From Excoecaria cochinchinensis (lineage: Eukaryota; Streptophyta; Magnoliopsida; Malpighiales; Euphorbiaceae), in NCBI GenBank assembly GCA_947683425.1, contig CANTUQ010000159.1, forward strand, positions 4,416,001-4,480,000: DNA of 64,000 bases, written 5' to 3'. A model generated the notes under the pieces. That model was not told the DNA's origin and made no database searches. It saw only the letters and a list, made by a program, of their open reading frames with translations. This document shows positions 22,860 to 35,620 of this stretch, piece after piece (position 1 is the stretch's first letter; each line of letters begins with the position of its first letter). Both the position numbers and the translations under genes were made by a program.

Positions 22860-24924
22860 TTAGCCGTGGAACCTTTTGAGTCTATCGACATTGATCGGCT
22901 CTTTGAATTCGTTCCCGTCACTATCCGATAAGATTGCAGCTCCTTTGGACAGCAGTTTCTTAAGGATATATGGCCCTTCCCAGGTCGGTCTGAATTTCCC
23001 TCTAATATCTGGCATGCCTGGCCTCATCTGCTTGAACACCAAGTCCCCTTCCTTCAGCGGATGCTTTCTCACCTTCTTTCCGAAAGTTCTTGCTAATCTC
23101 TTCTGGTAAATCTGATTATGATAATAAGCTTTCAGCCTACTCTCATCCAGTAGGTTCAAGTGCTGTAGCCTCTGCTGCGCCCATTCGGCCTCTGGAATTT
23201 GGGCTTCCATGACCACCCTCAGTGATTTGAGCTCTATCTCAACTGGCAATACTGCTTCCACTCCGTATACCAGGGAAAATGGTGTAGCGTCTGTAGACGT
23301 CCTCACCGTTGTTCTATATTCCCACAGGGCAAAGGGTAACTTTTCGGCCCAGTCTTTGTAGGTTTGGACCATCTTGGACAGGATTTTCTTCATATTCTTA
23401 TTATTGGCTTCTACTGCTCCATTCGCTTGTGGTCGGTAGGGAGAGGATTTATGATGCTCGACACCATACTTCTCAAGGAGCTTCCTGGTTTCTCCCATGA
23501 ACTGCACCCCATTATCAGACACTATGTGATGGGGGAGGCCATATCTGCAGATCAAATTCCTCTCTATGAACTTGGCCATGTCCCTCGCGTCAATCTTTTT
23601 GAAGGATTCTGCCTCTACCCATTTGGTAAAATAATCAATTGCGACTATGATATATCTGTGCCCATTGGACGCCGTAGGGCGAATCTCTCCAATGATATCT
23701 ATCCCCCAAGCAGCAAAAGGCCAAGGTGATGTCAGGTTATGTAGCTCTGATACTGGCAGGTGCCTCAAGTCTGCGTATTGTTGGCACAACTGGCATTGCT
23801 TAACATATTTTGAGCAGTCGTTGTCTATCGTAAGCCAATAGAAGCCTTGCCTCATGATCTTCTTAGCTAAGGTCAAACCGTTCATGTGAGCCCCACAGAC
23901 ACCTGCATGGGTTTCCTCCATCACCTTGCGGGCTTCCTTTTCATTCAGGCACCTGAGCTGAATCCCGTTCGACCGTCTTTTGTACAACACCCCTTCCAAG
24001 GATATGAACTGAGTAGATAGCTTCCGGATTATCCTCTGGTCTTTCTCAGTAGCTTCTTCTGGAAATTTATTGTTTTCCAAGTAGTTCATGATGTCGAAGT
24101 ACCATGGTTTTCCATCCGCCACCTCTACTTCCATCACAGGCTCGGTTTCCAAACTGGGCTTATCAGAACTCGAAATTAGCACTGGCTTCATAGCCACTCC
24201 TTCGGGGTTATCCCACATTGACACTAAGGTTGCCAACGCATCAGCCAGACGGTTTTCATCTCTCGGCACGAAGTGGAAAGTGCAAGTCTCAAACTGCCCA
24301 CACATCTCTTTCAAATACTCAACGTAGGGCATCAGCCGTTCTTCTTTTACTGCCCACTCACCTCGGATCTGGTTAATCACCAAGGATGAGTCACCGAAGA
24401 CTTCTATATTCTTTGCCCCCAATGCTGCTAAAGCTTCCAATCCAAAGGTGCACGCTTCATATTCGGCTTCATTGTTGGTTGCTTTGTACCTCAGCTTCTT
24501 AGCGAGGGGAAGTTTCTCATTATCTGGGGTCGTCAAGATGATCCCAACTCCGGCTCCTCTGTTATTTACTACCCCGTCGAAGTGTAACTGCCATCCTTGA
24601 ACAGAAATTGCGGCTATGCTCTCATCAGGAAAGGTGAACTCGGGAGTGTCTCCTTGAATAGGGTGCTCAGTAAGAAATTCGGCTATGGCTCGCCCCTTAA
24701 TAGTCTTGCGGGTGATGTATTGCACATCAAACTCCTGTAGCAAGAGCAGCCACCTCCCCATCTTTCCAAGCAAAGACGGTGCTTCCTGCAAATATCTTAA
24801 CGGATTCTGCTTGGCCACTGCTTGAACCTTGTACGAGTGGAAATAATGTCTCAGTTTCTTTGACGCCCAAATTACTGCGAGACAGATCTTTTCCACTTCA
24901 GCATATTTTATCTCATAAGCTAGG
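22860..24924 (-). CDS. Element A pol, 3' half: RNase H, archaeal-type RNase H, integrase
   Basis: This is the C-terminal half of pol; the frame continues on the far side of the Athila insertion (37032). Counting from the Val/Met of EKICLAVIW (codon at 24894-24896): end of the original RNase H (1-80), archaeal-type RNase H with D107 (QLHFDG), E146 (NEAEYEA), D169 (FGDSS) and D219 (RLADAL), zinc-binding H330/H337/C368/C371, and integrase core D400, D461, E496 (D-35-E spacing). The end is WEGPYILKKLLSKG with no chromodomain. The product would copy RNA to DNA, remove the RNA strand and insert the DNA in the nucleus. This half is open but cannot be made from the interrupted locus. Confidence 0.93.
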
Positions 24925-26318
24925 TGATATGAGCTTAATTAGCTCATAATTAAACTATACTTTATGGTTATAAGTAATGTTTTAAGTGTTTTTATTTGTA
25001 GGAATTAGGTATGTTTTATGTGTTTTGTTAAGTTTTGTGTGTAGGAGACAAATGGAGAAAGTATGGAGTTAATGGAGAAAATATGGAGCAAAATGGAGAG
25101 AAGAAGAAGAATTGAATTAAGTTAGAAGAGTCTCTGTCGCGATCGCGATGGATGGCGCGAGCGCGACAGAGCGCGCTAAGGAGGATCAAGAGAAGAAGAG
25201 AAAAGAGAAAAGAAGAGGAGCCGTCGCGACCAAGGGAAGCCGTCGCGAGGTCGCGACAGGGCGCGGAGAAGGCACACGCGAGGAAAGGCGAGCGAAAGAG
25301 AAGGCGTGATCTGTCGCGACGTCGCGACATCGTCGCGATCGCGACAGAGGGATCCGTTAGACACTAAAGTTCAAATTTTAACTTGAAAAGTTGTATCTTT
25401 CCTCCAACAATTGCAACCTTTGTAGAAGGCCATCTGAAGGGGCATGAGCTGATGTTATAAATACTGATTTTAACTGTAATTTAGGAATGTTAGACTTAGA
25501 ATTGAACATTTGAATATTTTTCTGCAAGTTAGAATAATTTTCTTTAGATTTTCTTAAGTTGAGTTTATGTGTTGAAGAGAAGGTATTATACAAGGAAGAA
25601 GACTACAATTGGTGACTTGGAAAGGGTTGAGAAATCTCCTTCTTCAATTCTTATCTTTTAATTCTTCTTTGTAATTTTTATGATGTAAATTCTGAACTTG
25701 AATGTTTTATATTAAATATTTTATTGTTCATATTAATTCAAGTTTTCTTAATTGTAGACTTTTTCATTAGTACATTATTTATGATCATTATAAGTTTGAG
25801 TTTAATTGAGAAATAAATTTATTCTTACAACTAATTGGAAATTCATCATTAAGATATTGTTTGAGAAATCATAATATTGAAATGGTTGCTATAGGTTGTG
25901 TTTTATTCCTAAGATTTACATGTATAATCATCTAGTTCTTAAATGAAAGTTGGGAATTAGACTTGTATGTGTATGTTTTGGGCAATCTTACTTATATTGA
26001 GAAAGTAAGTAGAAAATTTATTCAACTTGGCTTACAAGAAAAGAAAACTAAAATCATTAAGAACAATTAATTTAAGTTCCATCTTTATATCTAGCATCAT
26101 TAATCTTTTCTATCTCCTTGAATTCACACAAACTTGATTTAGTTAGGTTACATGTTAGATTAATTTAGAATCATTTTTCCATCAATTAATCATTGTAAAC
26201 AAGATTAAAATCAATTAGTAATAGTGTGTAACACGTTCCCTGTGGGATCGATATCTAAAGTACTATTTCGGTACACCGTATACTTGCGGTATGTTGCATC
26301 ATTAGAAAATGCACAACA
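24925..26318 (+). repeat. 5' LTR of the Athila element
   Basis: TGATATGAGC to GCACAACA. A CpG-rich block at 25132-25350 is built of TCGCGA-type palindromes, and a TATA box TTATAAATA lies near 25455, so the palindromes are upstream of the promoter. The remainder is AT-rich and non-coding; short frames on the minus strand are shadows. Confidence 0.97.
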
Positions 26319-26324
26319 AGTTTT

Positions 26325-26344
26325 TGGCGCCGTTGCCGGGGAAC
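26325..26344 (+). promoter_or_regulatory. Athila primer-binding site
   Basis: TGGCGCCGTTGCCGGGGAAC, six bases after the LTR end. This sequence is characteristic of Athila-type elements, for which a tRNA-Asp primer is reported. Confidence 0.9.
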
Positions 26345-26469
26345 GGTTGTTTGCCATTATAAAAATTGATTTATGATTTTGGATTACAATATTTTGTTTT
26401 GTTTTAATTTGTTTATTTGTTTAAATTAATTTTGTGTTTTGTATTTGTTTTACAGGATTTTGAAAGTTC

Positions 26470-29400
26470 ATGCCTAGTACAAGGAGTTCTTTAGAAGAGC
26501 TTGAGCCTATAAATCCTGAAATTGAGAGGTTTTTATTAAGTAACCGAAAATCAAATAAAAAGAAGAATAAAAATAGAAGATCAATTGTCATGGCTGATGA
26601 AAATCCACCACGATTGATGGACTTTGCCACACCCGCTTTGAGTGGTGCTCAACAAGGAGTGGTAAGACCAACGGTAAATGCCAATCAATTTGAAATTAAG
26701 CCTTCATTATTGCAAATGATTCAAAATAGTATACAATTTTATGGTTTGGCAAATGAGGATCCAAATGCTCATTTGGCAAATTTTCTTGAGATTTGTGATA
26801 CCTTTAAGATAAATGGGGTTTCAAATGATGCAATCAAACTTAGGCTTTTTCCCTTCACATTGAAGGATAAAGCAAAGGCTTGGTTGAATTCTTTGACAAG
26901 GGGTTCTATAACTACTTGGGACCAATTAGCCCAAGCATTTTTATCAAAATATTTTCCCTTGGCCAAAACCGCAAAAATCATAAAGGATATTACTACATTT
27001 GTGCAAAATGAAAATGAGTCATTATATGAGGCTTGGGAAAGATTTAAGGAATTGCAAAGGATGTGTCCACATCATAACTTGCCAAGAGAGCTGTTAATGC
27101 AAACATTTTATAATGGAGTTAATCCTACCACAAGAGGAACTATTGATGCTGCTGCTGGAGGTTCCTTGATGAGGAAAACTACTGAAGCGGCGTTTGAATT
27201 ATTGGAGGAGATGTCCATGAACAACTGCATGTGGCCTACCGAGAGAAGTAGAGATTCAAATTCTACTAATGTGAGAGGAGTTCATGCACTTGATTCAGTA
27301 GTTGCATTGCAAGCACAAGTGGAAGCATTGACTCACAAACTAAATAATTTTGGTATGGGAGGTAGTCAACCAAATAGATGCAATATTTGTGGACAACAAG
27401 GACATCCAAATGAGGTATGTAATTTAGGCATTAATAGTACGGAAGAGCAAGTTAGTTTTATTCAAGGGCAAGGAAGAGGTAATCCATTTTCCAATACATA
27501 TAACCCTGGATGGAGGAACCATCCAAACTTTTCATGGGGGAATAGTAGTAATCAAAATAAAGGAGTAAGTTTTCAACCACCTCAAGATAGGTTTGGGGCC
27601 TTGGAGGTTAAAATGGATAGGTTCTTAGAAGGGATTAATATGAAATTTAATTCACAAGAGGAGAATCAAAAGAGGCTGGAAAATAAGTTTGATCAGATCA
27701 CAAAGAATCAAGCCTCATCCATTCATAACTTAGAAGTGCAAATTGGGCAATTAGCAAAGGCTTTACCTTCAAGATTACAAGGTACTTTACCAAGTAATAC
27801 GGAGGAGAACCCAAGGGAACATCTAAAAGCCATAAATTTGAGGTCAGGTAAAACTTACACCAATGAATTTGTTATTACTAACAAAAATGGAGAATTTCAG
27901 GAAAATAAAGGGAAGAATGAGTCTTCTGTCGCGAGCGCGACACCTGTCGCGGTCGCGACAGAGGAGAAGCCAACCAATGTTGCAGGCGCGACACCGGGCG
28001 CGATACCAGAAGTGAGCGCGACAGCAGGAGGAGAGTCTTCTGTCGCGATCGCGACACCTGTCGCGGTCGCGACAGAAGGGGCATCTAAAGCGAATTCTTC
28101 TAAAATTTTTCAACCTAGTCCACCATTTCCGCAACGCCTGAAGAGACAAAACCAAGATAAGCAATTTCAATCTTTTATAGATAAATTGAAGCATTTGCAC
28201 ATTAATTTGAATTTTATTGAAGCCATATCACAAATTCCTAACTATGCAAAATTTCTAAAAGAATTAATTTCTAAGAAAAGAAGTTGGGAAGATATATCCA
28301 CTATTGCATTAACTGAAGCATGTAGTTCTATAATCACAAATAATTTGCCTACAAAACTTAAAGATAATGGTAGTTTCACCATTCCATGTACCTTAGGGGA
28401 TAGAGAGTTTCCTAAGTGCCTATGTGATTTGGGGGCAAGTATCAATCTCATGCCTTATTCAATCTTTAAAAAGTTGGGTTTAGATTATGTTAAACCTACT
28501 TCCATGGTTTTACAACTAGCTGATCAATCTATTAAGAAACCATATGGAATAGTTGAAGATGTACTTGTAAAAGTGGATAAATTTATTTTGCCCGCTGATT
28601 TTGTCATTTTAGATTTTGCATATGATGAAAAATGTCCCTTAATATTGGGTAGACCTTTCATGAGGACTGGTAGAGCTTTAGTTGATGTCTATGAGGGCAC
28701 ATTAGTTTTAAGAGTAGGGGAGGATAGTGTTGAATATCACATGGAAAAGGCACTAAAATACCCAATCGATGAAAATGTGTGCATGAAAATAGATGTTATT
28801 GATGCATGTGTTGTGGAAGTCTTAGAAAATGCAGATGAAGAGGAAGTCCCAATGGAAGAAGAAGTTCATGAAGAGGTAGAGCAAGAAAGTGTTAGAAGTG
28901 AACCTCTTATTCGTAATGAAGCACCTTTACCACCTTCCATTGAAAGTCCACCAAACGTTGATCTAAAGGAATTACCTAGTCATTTGAGGTACGCCTTTCT
29001 TGGATTAAATCATACTTTGCCTATTATTATTTCTAATAAACTCAATAAAGAACAAGAGCATGCATTATTAGAAGTTGTTAGAAAAAGGATAAAAAGTATT
29101 GGATGGCAAATATCTGATTTGAAGGGTATTAGTCCTAATGTTGTCATGCATAGGATAAATATGGAAGATGATTTTAAACCAAAAGCTGATAGACAAAGGA
29201 GGCTTAACCCTCATATGAAAGAGGTAGTCAAAAAGGAAGTTATTAAATTACTAGATGCTGGAATCATTTATCCTATTTCGGATAGTGATTGGGTGAGTCC
29301 AATACATTGTGTTCCAAAGAAAGGGGGTATGACCGTAGTAAGGAATGAGAATGGAGATTTAATTCCAACTAGAACCACCACAGGTTGGAGGGTATGTATA

Positions 29401-31857
29401 GATTATAGAAAGCTTAATTTGGCCACTAGAAAGGATCATTTTCCTTTACCATTCATTGACCAAATGCTTGAAAGAATTGCTGGCCATTCTCATTACTGTT
29501 TTCTTGATGGATATTCAGGGTATTTCCAAATTTTTATCTACCCTAGTGACCAAGAGAAAACTACATTTACTTGTCCTTATGGAACTTTTGCTTATAGGCG
29601 TATGCCTTTTGGGCTTTGTAATGCCCCAGCCACATTTCAAAGATGTATGACTTCCATTTTTGGAGATATGATAGAGGATATAATGGAGGTTTTCATGGAT
29701 GATTTTTCTGTTTATGGGGATTCATTTGAGCTTTGTTTACAAAATTTAGACAAAGTATTGGCTAGGTGTGAAGAGACTAACTTGGTTCTTAATTGGGAGA
29801 AATGCCATTTCATGGTAGATGAAGGAATAGTCTTAGGGCACAAAATTTCAAGTAGGGGAATTGAGGTTGATAGAGCAAAAACAGAATTAATTGAGAAATT
29901 ACCTCCACCTACTACAATTAAGGGGGTTAGATCTTTTCTTGGACATGCTGGATTTTATAGAAGATTTATAAAGGATTTTTCTTTAATTGCTAAACCTTTA
30001 ACTAATTTATTAGTTAAGGATGTTTCTTTTGAATTTTCTATGGAATGTATGCATGCTTTTGATACTTTAAAGAAGGCCCTAATAAGTGCTCCTATAATTG
30101 CTGCTCCAAATTGGGAATTGCCATTTGAAATTATGTGTGATGCAATTGATCTTGCTGTGGGTTGTGTATTAGGTCAAAGACATGGTAAGAATTTGCATGT
30201 GATCTATTATGCTAGTCATACTTTGTCTCCTCCTCAAGTTAATTATACAACAACAGAAAAAGAAATGTTAGCTGTGGTGTATGCATGTGATAAGTTTAGA
30301 TCTTACTTGTTGGGTTCTAAAGTCATAATCTATACGGATCATGCTGCATTGAGGTATTTATTTGCAAAGAAAGATGCTAAACCTAGGTTGATTCGTTGGG
30401 TATTGTTATTGCAAGAGTTTGACCTTGAAATTAAAGACAAAAAGGGAAGTGAAAATCTTGTTGCTGACCATTTGTCTAGGTTAGAAAATAATGAACAAAC
30501 TTTAGGTGATGATATTGAAATTAATGAATCGTTTCAGGATGAAGCCTTGATGTCAATTTTGAATATGCATGTACCTTGGTATGCTGATTTTGCTAATTAT
30601 CTTGCTGCTGGAATTGTACCTGAAAATTTAACATGGCAACAAAAGAAGAAATTCTTTAGTGATGTTAAAAATTATTTATGGGAAGAACCTTACTTGTTTA
30701 AGATATGTGGGGATGGTATAATTCGTCGTTGTATAAGTGAGGAGGATTATCAAAACATTTTAATGCATTGTCATGCGGCATTGTATTCGGGTCATAATGG
30801 TGCCAATAAAACTGCATCTAGAGTGCTTGAATGTGGATTCTTTTGGCCAACTTTATTTCATGATGCAAAAATGTATGTAGCTAAATGTGATAAATGTCAA
30901 AGGGCTGGTAATATTGGGAAAAGAGATGAAATGCCTTTGAATAATATATTGGAAGTTGAAGTGTTTGATGTATGGGGGATTGACTTCATGGGTCCCTTCC
31001 CCACATCTTTTGGTCAAAACTATATTTTGGTTGGCGTTGACTATGTATCAAAGTGGGTTGAAGCCAAAGCTACACCAACCAATGATTCAAAGGTGGTGAT
31101 AAAATTTTTGAAGAAGCTTTTCTCAAGATTTAGAGTGCCAAGAGCCATCATAAGTGATGGAGGTAAGCATTTCATTAACCGTTCTTTTGATTCTTTATTG
31201 CAAAAATATGGAGTTCATCATAGGGTAGCTACACCATATCACCCACAAACAAGTGGTCAAGTGGAAGTGTCCAATAGGGAGTTAAAGTGGATATTAGAAA
31301 AAACAGTCTCTACTTCTAGAAAGGATTGGGCACATAAATTAGATGATGCTTTGTGGGCATATCGAACTGCATTTAAAGCTCCAATTGGAATGACACCATA
31401 TAGGATGGTTTATGGAAAAGCATGTCATTTACCTGTTGAATTAGAACACAAAGCATATTGGGCCATTAGAACTTTGAATTATGATCTTAAAGATGCAAGT
31501 GTCAAAAGATGTTTACAATTGAATGAGCTTGATGAATTGAGACTTCTTGCATTTGAGAATGCTAAGATATATAAAGAAAGAACTAAAAAGTGGCATGATG
31601 CACATATAAGAATTAAAAATTTTAATATTGGGGACAAGGTCTTATTGTATAATTCTAGATTGAAACTCTTCCCGGGAAAATTAAGATCAAGATGGAGTGG
31701 ACCTTTTGAAGTTACACAAGTTTTTGATCAAGGGTTTTTGGAACTTAAAAATACTAAAAATGAGTTATTTAAAGCCAATGGTCAAAGATGTAAAGTGTAT
31801 TTGGAGGAAACATTTCATGGAAGGGAGGTTTCATTTCTTTCCTTAAAAATGATTTGA
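26470..31857 (+). CDS. Athila gag-pol polyprotein (1795 aa)
   Basis: One uninterrupted frame from ATG 26470, 126 bp after the primer-binding site. In order: retrotransposon gag domain (about residues 60-260, with KAKAWLNSL and [13 protein letters not shown]), zinc knuckle [14 protein letters not shown] (304-317), aspartic protease DLGAS (653-657), reverse transcriptase with FMDD (1075-1078), RNase H (IMCDA, YTDHAAL), integrase zinc finger ([15 protein letters not shown]), the D-D-E core ([27 protein letters not shown]) and a C-terminal SRWSGPFEV module. It assembles the particle and copies and inserts the element. Residues about 486-540 are encoded by CpG palindromes (27926-28078) and read as Ala/Val/Thr-rich spacer. 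No inactivating change is visible. Confidence 0.97.
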   Translation: MPSTRSSLEELEPINPEIERFLLSNRKSNKKKNKNRRSIVMADENPPRLMDFATPALSGAQQGVVRPTVNANQFEIKPSLLQMIQNSIQFYGLANEDPNAHLANFLEICDTFKINGVSNDAIKLRLFPFTLKDKAKAWLNSLTRGSITTWDQLAQAFLSKYFPLAKTAKIIKDITTFVQNENESLYEAWERFKELQRMCPHHNLPRELLMQTFYNGVNPTTRGTIDAAAGGSLMRKTTEAAFELLEEMSMNNCMWPTERSRDSNSTNVRGVHALDSVVALQAQVEALTHKLNNFGMGGSQPNRCNICGQQGHPNEVCNLGINSTEEQVSFIQGQGRGNPFSNTYNPGWRNHPNFSWGNSSNQNKGVSFQPPQDRFGALEVKMDRFLEGINMKFNSQEENQKRLENKFDQITKNQASSIHNLEVQIGQLAKALPSRLQGTLPSNTEENPREHLKAINLRSGKTYTNEFVITNKNGEFQENKGKNESSVASATPVAVATEEKPTNVAGATPGAIPEVSATAGGESSVAIATPVAVATEGASKANSSKIFQPSPPFPQRLKRQNQDKQFQSFIDKLKHLHINLNFIEAISQIPNYAKFLKELISKKRSWEDISTIALTEACSSIITNNLPTKLKDNGSFTIPCTLGDREFPKCLCDLGASINLMPYSIFKKLGLDYVKPTSMVLQLADQSIKKPYGIVEDVLVKVDKFILPADFVILDFAYDEKCPLILGRPFMRTGRALVDVYEGTLVLRVGEDSVEYHMEKALKYPIDENVCMKIDVIDACVVEVLENADEEEVPMEEEVHEEVEQESVRSEPLIRNEAPLPPSIESPPNVDLKELPSHLRYAFLGLNHTLPIIISNKLNKEQEHALLEVVRKRIKSIGWQISDLKGISPNVVMHRINMEDDFKPKADRQRRLNPHMKEVVKKEVIKLLDAGIIYPISDSDWVSPIHCVPKKGGMTVVRNENGDLIPTRTTTGWRVCIDYRKLNLATRKDHFPLPFIDQMLERIAGHSHYCFLDGYSGYFQIFIYPSDQEKTTFTCPYGTFAYRRMPFGLCNAPATFQRCMTSIFGDMIEDIMEVFMDDFSVYGDSFELCLQNLDKVLARCEETNLVLNWEKCHFMVDEGIVLGHKISSRGIEVDRAKTELIEKLPPPTTIKGVRSFLGHAGFYRRFIKDFSLIAKPLTNLLVKDVSFEFSMECMHAFDTLKKALISAPIIAAPNWELPFEIMCDAIDLAVGCVLGQRHGKNLHVIYYASHTLSPPQVNYTTTEKEMLAVVYACDKFRSYLLGSKVIIYTDHAALRYLFAKKDAKPRLIRWVLLLQEFDLEIKDKKGSENLVADHLSRLENNEQTLGDDIEINESFQDEALMSILNMHVPWYADFANYLAAGIVPENLTWQQKKKFFSDVKNYLWEEPYLFKICGDGIIRRCISEEDYQNILMHCHAALYSGHNGANKTASRVLECGFFWPTLFHDAKMYVAKCDKCQRAGNIGKRDEMPLNNILEVEVFDVWGIDFMGPFPTSFGQNYILVGVDYVSKWVEAKATPTNDSKVVIKFLKKLFSRFRVPRAIISDGGKHFINRSFDSLLQKYGVHHRVATPYHPQTSGQVEVSNRELKWILEKTVSTSRKDWAHKLDDALWAYRTAFKAPIGMTPYRMVYGKACHLPVELEHKAYWAIRTLNYDLKDASVKRCLQLNELDELRLLAFENAKIYKERTKKWHDAHIRIKNFNIGDKVLLYNSRLKLFPGKLRSRWSGPFEVTQVFDQGFLELKNTKNELFKANGQRCKVYLEETFHGREVSFLSLKMI
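27926..28078. repeat. CpG palindrome cluster inside Athila gag
   Basis: Seven or so TGTCGCG / GCGCGACA / TCGCGATCGCGAC motifs within an otherwise AT-rich gag gene. They are the same motif as in the LTRs and before the second ORF. They are read in frame as an [17 protein letters not shown] spacer between zinc knuckle and protease, so they do not break the gene. Confidence 0.85.
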
Positions 31858-32584
31858 TGGTTACTTGGTTTAAATTTTCTTGTTAATTAATTGTTTTATT
31901 ATATGAGTGATATTTGTATATAATACTGTTGTTCTTTTTGTTCCACAGATGTTTTTCATATGTAAATTTATTTTATATTCCTTTGTGTGTTGTTTTTGGA
32001 AGGGAAATTAAATGCGATTTTTCAAAATTCTGTTCTGTCGCGATCGCGACAACGTCGCGAGCACGACAGAATGGGGGAGTTGCTTATTCGTTGCCGTCGC
32101 GACGGCGCGACACTGAGTATCATCGCGACAATTGATTTTTAAATTTTTCACTTTTCATTCTGTCGCGATCGCGATGATGTCGCGATGTCGCGATGGAGAG
32201 CGGGAATAATTTTTCGCGATGACGCGACGTACAGCGCGATGTTCAAATTTTTTCATTTCGATTCTGTCGCGATCGCGGTAATGTCGCGACGTCGCGACAG
32301 AACGCGGAATTCGCAATTCTAGGGCAAACTAACCGTTTGGACTTCAATTAATTTCCCACCTTCTTCTTTTCTACCCTAATTACTCTCTCTTTTTCATTTT
32401 CTCTTACCTTTTCGTTTTTATCTTCTCTCTAATTTCGTTTTTATCTTCTTAACTTCCTCCCGATTTTCTCTCTAACTTCTTCATCTAACTTCCGTATTTC
32501 TTGTTCTTAAGACTCCTGTTCTTCTTCTACTTGTGTTTCTTTTTGTTCTTTGGTTGATTCAACCAACGGTAAAGTGATTTCACA
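31858..32584 (+). promoter_or_regulatory. Spacer before the Athila second ORF with CpG palindromes
   Basis: Three blocks of TCTGTCGCGATCGCGAC-like palindromes (about 32034-32065, 32093-32130 and 32158-32306) sit in this 727-bp spacer, 280-550 bp before ATG 32585. A CT-rich stretch (32360-32545) precedes the start codon. It may hold a promoter or a splice acceptor for the second ORF; no clear TATA box is seen. Confidence 0.5.
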
Positions 32585-33853
32585 ATGGTGAGAACAAAGC
32601 ATGTTGGAGATAAAAGTCAGGGGAAACGCCCAATTGGAGAAACCAGCGCTCAAGGAGAGGAACCCACGCTTGATTCTTTGATTCTTCAAAACAGGTTTGA
32701 ATGCCCTTTTAAAATTTTTTCTGAGGAAGAGGGTGTGAAATTTGCCTATTTTGCTAAAAAATCGTATGTGGGAATGTGGGGTTTAGATTTTGCTATTCTG
32801 AATACCATGGGTTTAAATGATGAGATTAATAATTTCCTGAGATACATGAGATGGGGGAAATTTATTACGTACTCTTTACCTGTTAGAAAGGAATGGGCTT
32901 TAGAATTTTTTGTTACATTAGAGTATGTGGATAAAGGTAGGGATGCAATGAAATTTAGGCACCAGGGTATTGAATATACTTTTACCATTAATGATTTGCA
33001 TAATTGGTTTGGTTTTCCTTTGAATGGTAAAAGATTTGATTCCCATATTTTCAATCCAACACCTGTGTGGAGTAGATTATCAGGACATGACAGGTTTAAT
33101 AACAAAAATTCTACTAATAGGCAGATAAAGGACCATGCTTTAATGATTTTTCATAAATTTCTTTGTCATGCCATGTTTGGTAGAGTAGAGAGTACTAAGG
33201 TCCAAACAAAGGATTTGTTTGTTTTAGATTTATTGCAATCTAACAAAACACCTGATTCAATTGATTTCATACTTGATGGCCTTTATCATGCGTCTACTGC
33301 CCGTAGTAAATCTGTGGGTATGTGTCATATGGTAACCGGTATTATTTTGGGATGTTTGGGAGATTTGCATAATTTTGTAATGGATGAAAAAGAAACAATT
33401 CCTTTGTTGGATGTGGTGTATTTGCGTAGAGCTAATATTTTAACCAAGGGAGCTTGGCCCCCAAGGTTTGTTGATAGATTTGCAGGTGAACCAAGTCGAG
33501 CTGACCCACATATGCCTGGCCCAAGTGTGACCCATGACAGGGCACGTGAATCAGCCTCTGCAGCTGCAGCTCATGACTCCTCAGGTGGGGACGAGGCTGC
33601 TGCTGGAGCTGATGATGCAGGGAGGAGGAGTACTAGAGGAGCTGCTGTGGATATTGAGCCTATTTTGCATCGTTTGGATGGTATTGAGGCCACCAATCAG
33701 AGTATGGCAGCTAGGATGGATGTGCTAGAGACGGATGTGAGGCATGTGCTGAAAAATCAAAAGAATTTGGGGCGCAAGCTCTTAAGTTTCTTCCGAAAGC
33801 AGAATGTAGAATTGTCTCCAACTCCGCCAAGTTCTCCCAGTGAGAGTTTCTGA
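32585..33853 (+). CDS. Athila second ORF (Athila ORF family, 'env-position' protein, 422 aa)
   Basis: An open frame 728 bp after the pol stop. Residues about 30-280 show the Athila ORF domain (RFECPFKIFSEEEGV start, GIEYTFTINDLHNWFGFP core); then comes an Ala/Asp/Gly-rich linker (about 295-345) and a predicted coiled coil (about 350-395, HRLDGIEATNQ with heptad-like spacing), ending in Ser/Pro. It occupies the position of env in retroviruses, but I see no signal peptide, membrane segment or furin-type site, so an envelope role is not supported. The function of this family is unknown. The same domain type occurs in the sense 3' ORFs of Tat elements A and B. Confidence 0.85.
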   Translation: MVRTKHVGDKSQGKRPIGETSAQGEEPTLDSLILQNRFECPFKIFSEEEGVKFAYFAKKSYVGMWGLDFAILNTMGLNDEINNFLRYMRWGKFITYSLPVRKEWALEFFVTLEYVDKGRDAMKFRHQGIEYTFTINDLHNWFGFPLNGKRFDSHIFNPTPVWSRLSGHDRFNNKNSTNRQIKDHALMIFHKFLCHAMFGRVESTKVQTKDLFVLDLLQSNKTPDSIDFILDGLYHASTARSKSVGMCHMVTGIILGCLGDLHNFVMDEKETIPLLDVVYLRRANILTKGAWPPRFVDRFAGEPSRADPHMPGPSVTHDRARESASAAAAHDSSGGDEAAAGADDAGRRSTRGAAVDIEPILHRLDGIEATNQSMAARMDVLETDVRHVLKNQKNLGRKLLSFFRKQNVELSPTPPSSPSESF

Positions 33854-35604
33854 AGTTTGTCTCCTATACTTTTCTTTATTTTATTTTATTTTTGTTTTTC
33901 TTTGTGTTTTTCTGTTCGTTTGTTCTGTAATTTACTCCTTTTTACACAATGAGGACATTGTGTCCTTTAAGTGTGGGGGTTGGTTATGTATATATGTTTT
34001 ATGTTTTTAGTGTATATATGTTTTATGTGTTTATATATGTTTTATGTGTTATTGTGTAGTATAGCTTGTGTTTGCATGAACTGCTAGATTTAGGTATATG
34101 TTGTTTTATTGTTTTAGGTTGTTTTATGCTAAATATTTTTGGAGCTTAGTATTTGATGAATATTTGAAAATTAGAGCATGTATAGGTTTTATGTTTTTGA
34201 CCATTAGTTTAGATAGTAACTTTTTGGACCATTTTCATTATTTGTTTTCCTTTAGCTTTTTGTTGTACATAGTGAAGGGTATGACTTAGCAAAACATTTT
34301 GGTGTAGGTTCTTTTTAAGTTAGATATCTTTTTATATGTAAATTAAGATTGTTTTGCCAACTTATTGCCTATTATAGTTTAACTATAGCCATGTGAGCTT
34401 TTGAAGCCTTATACACAAATGTTTCTTGTATGAGAGCCTTATTATGCCATATCCTCTAGAACTTGTTTGTGGTAAATTTCGAGATTACATATTAGTATGG
34501 GATGTACACGGGATATGATGAGGGCACTTAGAATGACCTATTTTGGCTTTACTGTTAAATTCCTTACCTTTTGACTTTAGGTAGCCAATTTTGAGCCTAT
34601 ATCTGTTTTTCTTGTTTAACATACTAATAACCAAACTTTTGCTTAAACAAGACCTAATTTCTTTTTAATTACCCTATTGTGGAGGGATTAGGATTGATAT
34701 AGCATGGGAGATATATTTGTTATTGAAAAGCATGAACTTAATAAAAAGTTGCAATTGCCAAGTCCTTCTTTTCGAAGTTAGAATTCCAACTGCTAGTAGA
34801 AATAAAATAAAAGAGGAAAATGGGATTAGCAAGATGTACATCTAAATTACTTATGTGAGGGATGGAGCATTAAAATGCACCCACACTAAATTCTCTTGTT
34901 GTCCCAAGAAGAGAAAAAAAAAAAAGAAAAGAAAAAAAAAAAAAAGAAAAAAAATAGTAAGTATAAATTGAGAGCTAGCAGCAAATTTATATTCTTAAGA
35001 AGGGACTTTGATTGAAAATATCATGCTTGTTGCTATTTGGTTAAATCTCCTATGTTATATTGATGTTTTTCTCTACACAATTTTAGCTACTTAAATCCAA
35101 AAGTTCCTGCCCTAACCTAAGCCACATTACAACCCTTTTAAGACCCTTTGATCCTCTTTACTACCTTTTACTAGTAGTGGAGATTTTTACTACTTACAAG
35201 CTTATGGTATGTAATGGCATAATCAAGGAATGAGGGACAACACTAACCTTTATACACTTGAGTGATTGAGTGTTTATCAAAATAAGTGTTGAGTGAAAAT
35301 TATCTTAGGCAATGCTTTGTGTGAAATAATCTCTTACATGTGTTAAGATATTTAATTTCTTGAGATCAAACATCATTGTGTTTTGCAATTTCATGGTTTT
35401 CCAAATGTGCATAGATGGTTAAAGTTTAATGAATGATGGGAATGTTTAAATGGTTACTTATTGAAGCTAGTGTGTTAGAAGGATAATTCTATGCATGGTG
35501 TTTTCAAATAATTATCAAATGTCTAAGTAAGCTCCAAAATATTGTGTTTAGAACAAATTTTGTTTTTGTGTTGTGTGAGTGTTTTGCTTGGGGACAAGCA
35601 AATG
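33854..35604 (+). other. Athila 3' non-coding region with an internal polypurine-tract copy
   Basis: 1.75 kb with no long frame. TTTAAGTGTGGGGGTT at 33966-33981 is an exact copy of the tract beside the 3' LTR and follows the short hairpin GGACATTGTGTCC. A pure A/G tract lies at about 34910-34955. The stretch TTTGCTTGGGGACAAGCAAA (about 35582-35601) forms a hairpin just before the true tract. Confidence 0.75.
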
Positions 35605-35620
35605 TTTAAGTGTGGGGGTT
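35605..35620 (+). other. Athila polypurine tract
   Basis: TTTAAGTGTGGGGGTT directly abuts the 3' LTR start TGATATGAG at 35621. It primes plus-strand DNA synthesis. Confidence 0.88.

Noticed and set aside
32585..33853. Retroviral envelope gene
   Set aside because: It lies in the env position, but no signal peptide, membrane anchor or cleavage motif is visible; it matches the Athila ORF family instead.
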